From Acridotheres tristis (taxonomy: Eukaryota; Chordata; Aves; Passeriformes; Sturnidae), in contig CM072897.1 of the NCBI GenBank assembly GCA_037013685.1, positions 17,530,643 through 17,594,642 of the forward strand: DNA of 64,000 nucleotides, in the 5' to 3' direction. A program made the position numbers and the translations under genes. Positions 39,901 through 45,800 of this stretch are shown here, one piece after another. The notes beneath the pieces were generated by a model. It searched no databases. It saw only the letters and a program-made list of their open reading frames with translations, and was not told where the DNA came from. The number at the start of each line of letters is the position of its first letter. The stretch's first letter is position 1.

Positions 39901-40963
39901 TGAGGGAGTCAGTTCTGTGCTCTGGGCTGGACACAGTGTCCCCCAGCAATCCAGGTTGTTGTGAATGTGTTTGTGTGACTGCATTGAGCACTTCAGCTTC
40001 CCTGCTGCTAACACAGCACATAACACCTGTACTCTGGGGAGGAAGATCAAAGATAATGACTTCAACATGCTCTCCAATTTTACAGTATTTTGATCTTGCT
40101 GTTAACTGAGCCTTTTGCTCTTTTAGTTTGCTACAGAAGCCAGCCTAGCTGTTTACTTGTTTGTGCTACAAGTGATCAGTCCTGCCTCAGGAGCTGTACA
40201 CAAAGCATTCACAGCACTCAGTGCTGCTGTGAAAGGTGTCTTGAGCTTAGAGCTGCTATGTGCTCTCTGGGACAGCACAGATAGGCCCTGTAGTCACTGT
40301 ACACACATTAGAGGAAATGTTACAGGAGGGGCTGGGAGAATTAAGATTGGAGCTCTGGAAGTCTCTGGAAAAAGCAGTGCACATTTGATCAGGTATGATT
40401 CAGCTGCTAAACATGCCAAATTGTCAGGAGACCAGTTATTCAACTGACATTTCTGAGCTTATTCCTACAGTAAGATTTGCAAAAGTAGGATAAACCATTC
40501 AGTTGCTTGTGCATGCCTGGCTCTGCAGTGCACAATGGGATTTATACAAGTGTCCCAGTGCAGTCTGTTTGTATGTCTGTGTTTTAAATAGCTTGAAGAC
40601 TTGGGAGTTTTACTTCTCTTCTATTAAGTTTGGTTAGAGCAATGTTCCTCCTTCAGCAGCTTCCTCTTGTTAGTGTTCATCTTGTCCAGCTCAGGATAGC
40701 TGCTGCCACAGAAATCGTGTGTGCACACCCAAACACCGGGTCTGAGCCTGGAATGTGCCACAAGGATTGTCTCCACTGCTGCCTGCTCGCATTTAGGGCA
40801 CTGGGTCTTGCTGAGCTGGCCTGCTTTGAGGGAAGGACTGAGCCAGGGTAGGCTTCCCTCTCCCACAGGTGAAGAGTAGGATGGTCTGGATGCAGCAGCA
40901 TCGGTGCCTAATGTGTCTCTGTTCTCCACAGGCTGGTACACTCCTCCAAAAGAAGATGGCTAA
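12854..40963 (+). CDS. UBE2Q2: UBE2Q2, ubiquitin-conjugating enzyme E2 Q2 (5'-partial, spliced, exons 2-13)
   Basis: Spliced CDS: 12854-12958, 19337-19441, 21065-21121, 22913-23053, 29320-29404, 33922-33982, 35972-36062, 36395-36453, 37728-37776, 38640-38735, 39174-39240, 40932-40963. All junctions are AG/GT and phases join without a stop, giving 315 codons plus TAA. Human UBE2Q2, as I recall it, has 375 residues with 60 in exon 1, so only exon 1 is missing and human numbering (61-375) applies. UBE2Q2 is an E2 enzyme that carries ubiquitin as a thioester on a cysteine and passes it to substrates with E3 ligases. Visible parts are the end of the N-terminal RWD-like region (exon 2), an acidic linker (exons 4-5) and a C-terminal UBC fold (exons 7-13) with the predicted catalytic Cys304 in [13 protein letters not shown]2Q1 is the closest alternative, but adjacency to FBXO22 and NRG4 argues for UBE2Q2. 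Confidence 0.97.
12959..19336 (+). other. UBE2Q2: UBE2Q2 intron 2
   Basis: 6.4 kb intron. It holds several open frames without recognisable products, including a 211-codon antisense stretch (18081-18716, see findings). About 17.0-17.6 kb is more GC-rich than its surroundings. No RNA gene or mobile element recognised. Confidence 0.85.
19337..19441 (+). CDS. UBE2Q2: UBE2Q2 coding exon 3
   Basis: 105 nt, phase 0 at both ends, starting [13 protein letters not shown] and ending DQPLPAGQ (residues 96-130). Acceptor TTTTTGTAG, donor GTAAAT. It is close to the human exon, with conservative changes such as K to R and E to D. Confidence 0.97.
19442..21064 (+). other. UBE2Q2: UBE2Q2 intron 3
   Basis: 1.6 kb intron between exons 3 and 4; nothing recognisable beyond the splice sites. 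Confidence 0.85.
21065..21121 (+). CDS. UBE2Q2: UBE2Q2 coding exon 4 (acidic linker)
   Basis: 57 nt, 19 codons: NGTTEEVTS followed by six Glu and DMGE (residues 131-149). Acceptor TATTGCAG, donor GTATGT. The short exon encodes the polyglutamate stretch linking the N-terminal region to the UBC domain. The Glu run is shorter than the human run as I remember it. Confidence 0.96.
21122..22912 (+). other. UBE2Q2: UBE2Q2 intron 4
   Basis: 1.8 kb intron between exons 4 and 5; nothing recognisable beyond the splice sites. Confidence 0.85.
22913..23053 (+). CDS. UBE2Q2: UBE2Q2 coding exon 5
   Basis: 141 nt, 47 codons, from [15 protein letters not shown] to KNQRQDHLN (residues 150-196). Acceptor CTCCTGTAG, donor GTGAGT. 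It continues the acidic, charged linker ahead of the catalytic domain and contains the conserved stretch [19 protein letters not shown]. Confidence 0.97.
23054..29319 (+). other. UBE2Q2: UBE2Q2 intron 5
   Basis: 6.3 kb intron. A short interrupted GT run lies near 23990-24010. Small overlapping open frames occur on both strands near 24690-25026 but match nothing I recognise. No other feature seen. Confidence 0.85.
29320..29404 (+). CDS. UBE2Q2: UBE2Q2 coding exon 6
   Basis: 85 nt: 28 codons ([13 protein letters not shown] to SQSYKT) plus one base of the next Gly codon. Acceptor TTGTTTCAG, donor GTAAAA. This is the start of the UBC-like domain, with the family signature [14 protein letters not shown], residues 197-224. 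Confidence 0.97.
29405..33921 (+). other. UBE2Q2: UBE2Q2 intron 6
   Basis: 4.5 kb intron. Segments near 30.15-30.43 kb and 32.04-32.4 kb are locally GC-richer. They are open on both strands, but the translations look like composition artefacts. Nothing else recognised. Confidence 0.85.
33922..33982 (+). CDS. UBE2Q2: UBE2Q2 coding exon 7
   Basis: 61 nt that complete Gly225 and run [19 protein letters not shown], ending two bases into Lys245. Acceptor TTTCTACAG, donor GTAAGT. It encodes early UBC beta-strands. Confidence 0.97.
33983..35971 (+). other. UBE2Q2: UBE2Q2 intron 7
   Basis: 2.0 kb intron. It contains the minus-strand exon-like open segment at 34522-34865, described separately. Nothing else recognised. 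Confidence 0.85.
34522..34865 (-). other. Unrecognised antisense exon-like open segment within UBE2Q2 intron 7
   Basis: On the minus strand a pyrimidine-rich acceptor ending CCATTTTCAG abuts base 34865. A strong donor AAG/GTGAGT lies at 34522/34521. Between them are 344 nt: two leading bases, then 114 codons without a stop. The translation has balanced, globular-looking composition, for example [35 protein letters not shown] and [19 protein letters not shown]. It looks GC-richer than the flanking intron. I do not recognise the protein and found no second exon nearby on this strand, so it may be an exon of a nested antisense gene, a relic of a duplicated exon, or chance. Confidence 0.4.
35972..36062 (+). 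CDS. UBE2Q2: UBE2Q2 coding exon 8
   Basis: 91 nt: one base finishing Lys245, then [10 protein letters not shown] to [10 protein letters not shown] (residues 246-275). Acceptor CTTTTATAG, donor GTAAGC. Part of the central UBC beta-sheet. Confidence 0.97.
36063..36394 (+). other. UBE2Q2: UBE2Q2 intron 8
   Basis: 332-bp intron, the shortest resolved in this gene, with a T-run just before the acceptor. Nothing else seen. Confidence 0.9.
36395..36453 (+). CDS. UBE2Q2: UBE2Q2 coding exon 9
   Basis: 59 nt encoding [19 protein letters not shown] plus two bases of a Gly codon (residues 276-294). Acceptor TTTTCAG, donor GTAGGT. The [11 protein letters not shown] motif is the UBE2Q form of the conserved UBC segment before the active site. 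Confidence 0.97.
36454..37727 (+). other. UBE2Q2: UBE2Q2 intron 9
   Basis: 1.3 kb intron between exons 9 and 10; nothing recognisable. Confidence 0.85.
37728..37776 (+). CDS. UBE2Q2: UBE2Q2 coding exon 10 (catalytic cysteine)
   Basis: 49 nt: one base completing Gly295, then [16 protein letters not shown] (residues 296-311). Acceptor TTTCCTAG, donor GTGAAT. Cys304 in [10 protein letters not shown] is the predicted thioester-forming residue and is intact. Confidence 0.97.
37777..38639 (+). other. UBE2Q2: UBE2Q2 intron 10
   Basis: 0.86 kb intron between exons 10 and 11; nothing recognisable. Confidence 0.85.
38640..38735 (+). CDS. UBE2Q2: UBE2Q2 coding exon 11
   Basis: 96 nt, 32 codons, from [10 protein letters not shown] to VQFGANK (residues 312-343). 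Acceptor CCTCCAG, donor GTAAAT. It covers the helix after the active site; I see no difference from human in this exon. Confidence 0.97.
38736..39173 (+). other. UBE2Q2: UBE2Q2 intron 11
   Basis: 438-bp intron between exons 11 and 12; nothing recognisable. Confidence 0.85.
39174..39240 (+). CDS. UBE2Q2: UBE2Q2 coding exon 12
   Basis: 67 nt: [21 protein letters not shown], then Asn365 and the first base of Gly366. Acceptor TCTTTTCAG, donor GTATGT. C-terminal helix region of the UBC domain. Confidence 0.97.
39241..40931 (+). other. UBE2Q2: UBE2Q2 intron 12
   Basis: 1.7 kb intron before the last coding exon. It has a short GT run (about 39427-39438) and a G-run near 39632. Small open frames near 40.1-40.9 kb have no recognisable product. 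Confidence 0.85.
40932..40963 (+). CDS. UBE2Q2: UBE2Q2 coding exon 13 (C-terminus and stop)
   Basis: 32 nt: two bases completing Gly366, then WYTPPKEDG and TAA at 40961-40963. Acceptor GTTCTCCACAG. The terminal sequence is the same as I recall for human UBE2Q2. Confidence 0.96.
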
Positions 40964-41672
40964 TGCTGAGGACTGTTGTACACCTGGACCAATGTCAACA
41001 AAACAAGCTCTTTATGTTTTCCAACACAGACTCAAGCTATGAGTGCCCCTATAACAGCTGTACTGAGGACTTTAGCTATTAGATAAGTTAGTGGATAATC
41101 TGTCAACTGACACGTACAGTATAAGTTACAGCCTTACCATTCCGCTCTTCTTAGGCATCTGGACTGAGCAGTTTGGGCCTTTACCATATTTGTTCTTATG
41201 GATTAAGCAGATTTGGGCCACGCCCTCCCTTCTCCCTTTTTTTTTTATTTGAAAGCATAAGCTCTCCCTGCAGCAGGCTATCAACTTACTAAAGATCATA
41301 CAATAGGAGTGAGTTGTTCACACACTTCTGTGTATTTCTTACTTTTTGCAAAATGCAGACTGCAGAGACTTGCATTGTATTGTTTCATTTAAAGCCAAGA
41401 AGTTTAATACGTTGTTTAATACTGTTTTAGGAAACGTCAGGTCTTGCAAATCACAGTAGTTTTTCTGGTCTAAAATGACAACGTTTGTAGTATTTTCCAA
41501 ATTAATGATATAGGAAAACCACATGTATGTTAAGTCATTAAACATTTTTTCATGGCTGTATGAGAATATGAACTGTTTATTGGAAAAGATGCTCTTTGTT
41601 TAGATTATTTTAATTTTTTGTTTGGTTTTTTTCTTTTCGATTTTCTGTTTTTATGCAGAGCAAGGCTGTGCC

Positions 41673-41678
41673 AATAAA
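41673..41678 (+). terminator. UBE2Q2: Candidate poly(A) signal, UBE2Q2 (proximal)
   Basis: AATAAA about 0.7 kb after the stop, followed by T/G-bearing sequence. Confidence 0.5.
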
Positions 41679-41930
41679 ACCTTGTAACTAGTCACTTCCA
41701 CTGGGGCATCAGAACTTGCTGGGCTGTTCCTGCTACTTGTTGGCTCAACCTCCTTAACAAGAAGAGCCACAGTATGAAGCTTGAAGTTATTTAAAATACT
41801 AAAAACCTTTTTAGGTGTTCCATTTTATTAACGGGTTGTTGCAATCATTTCTAAACTAATGAACTTATAAAGTGATTGGCACAAATTGAGATGCAAGTCC
41901 TTGAATGAAAAATTTTTATATAAAAGCTAC

Positions 41931-41936
41931 AATAAA
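41931..41936 (+). terminator. UBE2Q2: Candidate poly(A) signal, UBE2Q2 (distal)
   Basis: AATAAA about 1 kb after the stop and the last one before the CpG island begins, making it the simplest end for the full-length mRNA. Confidence 0.55.
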
Positions 41937-42502
41937 GTACAAAAACACGTCATCCAATTCAGAGGTATAAGAAATGCTGCCATAGTCATGACGGTGGTTT
42001 TGTTATTGAAAGACTAATGGGAACTGTTCTTTCTTTATTAGGAGATGAATCTGGGTCTGTGTACTCACACAATTTCATTGCCTTACCGGAATCTACTCTA
42101 TTTTGGTTGTAGTACTTAGTCCTTAGGCCCGCGCACCCCTCGGGGCCGAGCGAAGGCTGTGTTCCGTGGATTAAGCACTTTCAGAAGTGCAGAAGCATGT
42201 TTTTATGGTTTTTATTTTAGTTGACTATCGAACTTGTGCTCTTTTCTCTATCAGGCGCCCGCGGGTCCTTGTGCATTTGCTTCTAGATCCAGTTTTTAGC
42301 TCGAAGGAAACGAGGGGCGAGGCTTGGCACCGCTCCCGGTGCCCGCTGTCGTTGCCCGGTGCGCCGGGCGAGCGCTGGGCACGGCGGGGCTGCGGCGGCC
42401 CCGGCCTCCGCCCTGCGGCGCATGCTTCGGTTTGGGTTCCGTTTCTTCTGGCAGAGTTCCTTGGCAATGTACAGTAATTTGTAAACTTGCATCAAGTTTA
42501 TG

Positions 42503-42508
42503 AATAAA
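42503..42508 (+). terminator. Possible far-distal UBE2Q2 poly(A) signal in the FBXO22 upstream region
   Basis: AATAAA followed within about 20-30 bases by a T/G-rich segment (GCTGTGTCCGTGCTGG), some 200 bp before the FBXO22 start codon. It could end an extended UBE2Q2 transcript or be chance. Confidence 0.25.
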
Positions 42509-42636
42509 AAGCATTTTACGAAGCGCTGTGTCCGTGCTGGGGCGCGGGGCGCGAAGGAAGGGGGGAGGTGAGAGCGGGCGGGCCCTCCCCTCCGCTAGGC
42601 GGCGCCAGTGTGGCGGCTTTTGCCCGCAGGCGTTGA

Positions 42637-42644
42637 CCGGAAGT
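42637..42644 (+). promoter_or_regulatory. FBXO22: ETS/GABPA-type motif in the FBXO22 core promoter
   Basis: CCGGAAGT lies 57 bp upstream of the ATG. This is the standard ETS-family core found close to start sites of CpG-island genes. Occupancy is inferred. Confidence 0.5.
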
Positions 42645-42700
42645 TGCCTCAGGCGCGGCGGCGCGCGGGTGACGCAGTGCGCCGGGGAGGCGGCGGGGCC

Positions 42701-42804
42701 ATGGAATCCGCGGCTAAGGGCGGCTACGTCCTCGCCAACCTCGCCGAGGTGGTGGAGCGCGTCCTCGGCTTCCTGCCCACCAAGGCGCTGCTGCGCGCCG
42801 CCTG
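42701..42804 (+). CDS. FBXO22: FBXO22 coding exon 1
   Basis: 104 nt: [10 protein letters not shown], then [20 protein letters not shown] and LRAA, plus two bases of Cys35. Donor GTAAGG. It encodes the first half of the F-box. No other in-frame ATG lies just upstream. Confidence 0.95.
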
Positions 42805-45800
42805 GTAAGGGTCGGCGCCGTGGGGTGGGCGGCGGCCGGCTCCGGTTGGCGGGGGCGGTGCGGCTGACGCGGTGTGTCCGTGTTGTGTTGCAGCGTGTGC
42901 CGGCTATGGCGAGAGTGTGCCCGGCGGACGCTGCGGACGCGGCAGCGAATCGCGTGGGTGTCGGCGCTGGAGCCGGGCCCCGCCGAGAACCACGCGCTGG
43001 TGCGCGCGCTGGCCCGCGAGCTCGAGGTGAGGGGGCGCGAGGGGCGGCCTGAGGGGCGCGAGCTCGAGCTGAGGGGCGCCTGAGGGACGCGAGCTCGGCG
43101 CCTTAATTTAAACACTGAACGCGCTCCTTCCACCCGCCCGGCAAAAGGGACGTGGTCGGAGACGTAGGTGGTTCTGATAGTTCGGGTGTTGCGTGTTAAT
43201 ACACTGATCAAAACGGCCAGGATTTGCAGTTCAGGGCACATCTGTTCATCGCGGCAATCTTGTTAAGAGGTAAACTCTCATAGGCTGGGAGACACTGAAT
43301 GAACACTGCGGGGCTTCTCTGGTAGGATTTCTTTCCAGTATTAACCTGCTGCTGGGTCTTCCCTACACAAAGATTCATGTCAAAGTCTTAAGCAGTAGAC
43401 AGGCCTCAGCAGATCGGTGTTAAAATAACTGGGACAAGCAGGGCCGGACGCTCCTCTGCACTGTTTCTGAGCATCAGGACAGATGAACAGCAGAAGCCGA
43501 CAACCACGAATGCAAGGCGTTTAGATAGTGCTAAAAGAAGGAGCAGAATCATGAGGCCAGTCTGCAGAGCTGTTCCTGCTTGTGTGAGGTTTGGGTTAGC
43601 TTCTTGCCTGTGCTGCCAGTTCACTAGCTAAATCTGGGCACTTCTGAGGCTAATGAGAGGCTGCTGTTGGCTGATAGGAGCCTGGTGAGGGGGAAGGGGA
43701 CCAGCGGGGGCTGGTGGTGGAGCAGTTTGTCCTCGGCTTCTGCCCCCAGTTTCCCTCCGCTCCATTCCTCTCGTGTACTCCTCTGCCTGTGTCTTTGCAG
43801 AAGGTGCATGTGCTGCCCCAGACCGTGCTCTACATTGCCGACGCAGAGACGTTCAGCGGGCACGAGGAGTGTCACGAGCAAAAGAAAGGTAAAGCCTGGA
43901 CCTAATTCACTCTCATTTCAAGATACGCCGGGATTTCAGTAGAGCAGAGTCAGCTGAAAGGGAATTAGTTCTCTGAGTTCTGGTTTCAGTGGAAAGGGAA
44001 TGTTTTGCAGAAATCATGACCGCCGTAGTATTGCATTTGTGGTACGAAGCAGCTCACAGATCTGTGTTAACGTGCACAGACTTTCCCTTTTCCTTTCCCT
44101 CCTATGGAGGACGCTGAGTGTGTTTGCCTGCCGGCAGCCCTGTGTTCTCAGGGAGCAGCACAGACCGGCGTGCTGTTACCAGGGCGGCCACTGATGGGCA
44201 GCATTGGTTTAACAGGACGGGGCTGGCTCTGGGATTTGCTCAGAACAGGCTTTTACTGCTGTCTGATGGTGATCTTGGTCTCTTCTTATTTTAACAGCCA
44301 GAAAAAGAAACAGTAAAGAAACAGCACTTGCACTTGAAAAGTTGTTGCCAAAGCGATGCCAGGTTCTTGGACTGGTCACCCCAGGGATTGTAGGTAGGAG
44401 CAAAATGTGTGGATTTTTGAGAGGTCAGCTTGAAGGTGTCATCTCCCACCCTGTTTGGCGCTGGCTTCAATTTTAAGGAGTTCACAATGTCGCTGCTAAG
44501 TGACATGGAGCTTACTTCATGTATTGCAGTTATGATTAAAAGGGTTGGTTTAATGGGGTAGGCAGTTTTCTCTGGCACCTTAATGTACTTATTGAATGTT
44601 GCTTGGATTTATGTATACATTTCAGTCATATTGTGACTAACTGTGCAGGGCATCCTGGAATATACTTGTTTGTAAAGGTCTAGCAGGAGGCCTATGCAGT
44701 AACTGGAAAATTCACAGCCTCCCATGGCAGGCTTTTTCTCATGCTTCACTCTTATCATTAGGAAGTTGGTTTTTTACAGTTTCTCACCTAAAATTCGCTT
44801 CCCACATCATAAGTAAGGTATTTGATTGTTGTCATTGCCATATTTTAATAATACACTCTCAATTTTTGTGTCAGTTTGCTTTATACTGTCATCACATGCT
44901 TATAGGGCACCTTAAAAACTTGAATATGTCTGTGTGCCTGCAGAAGCTGGCAGGAAGGCTTGTATTGCACTGTTCTTGTTTTCCTGGTGTTTTATATTCG
45001 GTATGTCTGGGGGGATATCTGTAAATATATCCATGTCTCTGTGTCAAAGCTGACTTCAGCGTGATTGATAGCCAGCAGGACTTACAGATTTCATCCTTCC
45101 AAAACATCAACAAAAAGTCACACCAGTTTTCAATTAGATAAGTTGTTACAGAAATAAATTGTTGTGTTTTTTATCGGCTGAGCTGTTCGACCTCTTTCTG
45201 CCCATGTTACAGTGTAAATGAAAGTGTTAGAATCTCTGAACACAAGATGCTTGGTTTTGTCTCTGTAGTTACCCCGATGGGTTCAAGCAGCAATCAGCCT
45301 CAAGAAATCGAAGAGGGCGAAGCTGGATTTGCTCTGTTGTTTCCCAAAATTGATGGGGTGAAAATTCATACCTTCCATTTTTCTAAAGACGTGAAGAACA
45401 GGGTCTTTGATGAAAGTAAATTTGCTGAAGCAGGTATGTCATTTCTCTCCTTTACGTGGTCTTTTGTGAGGTGCCGCTCTCTGAGGTGCCAGTCTGGAGT
45501 TCTGTGTAGAACCAGCAACTTCCATTCTGGCTCCAAGAGCCTCTGTGGGGCTCCAGCTGGTGACTGTATTTCTGCTCCTCCCAATCTCTGCAGTACTAAT
45601 AAGGATTAGTTATCTGAGGATCACTTTCCAGTCACCTCTGTTGCATTTCAAGCGAAGCTGCTCAGAGAGAGGTGTAATGTATTATTTGAGGAGAAACTAT
45701 GGTTGGATTTCGGTGTTCTGGTTTTAAAAATAAGGAGATCAGTGTTGGCTTTTGTTTGTAGGTCTGAAAAATAACCCAGATCTCCGTGTTGTTCTTCTGT

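Larger units (their letters stand above)
40964..41955 (+). other. UBE2Q2: UBE2Q2 3'UTR (inferred extent)
   Basis: Non-coding sequence from the stop codon to just past the AATAAA at 41931. The end is inferred from poly(A) signals only; a shorter form could use the AATAAA at 41673. Confidence 0.65.
42120..43150 (+). promoter_or_regulatory. FBXO22: CpG island promoter of FBXO22
   Basis: CpG density jumps from near zero to very high across this kilobase, which covers the upstream region, exon 1, the 89-bp intron 1, exon 2 and the start of intron 2. There is an ETS-type CCGGAAGT at 42637-42644 and an NRF1-like half site GCGCATGC at 42418-42425. There is no TATA box near the start codon. This fits a housekeeping, TATA-less, dispersed-start promoter; the exact start site is not determinable here. 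Confidence 0.85.

Noticed and set aside
40624..40941. Minus-strand open frame with a CPKC and a later Cys pair, resembling a zinc ribbon
   Set aside because: Only the Cys spacing is suggestive, and it lies against a confirmed UBE2Q2 acceptor; no homologue recognised.
42225..43241. Several open frames on both strands in the CpG island
   Set aside because: High GC makes stop codons rare; the translations are Arg/Ala/Pro-rich artefacts apart from the true FBXO22 exons.
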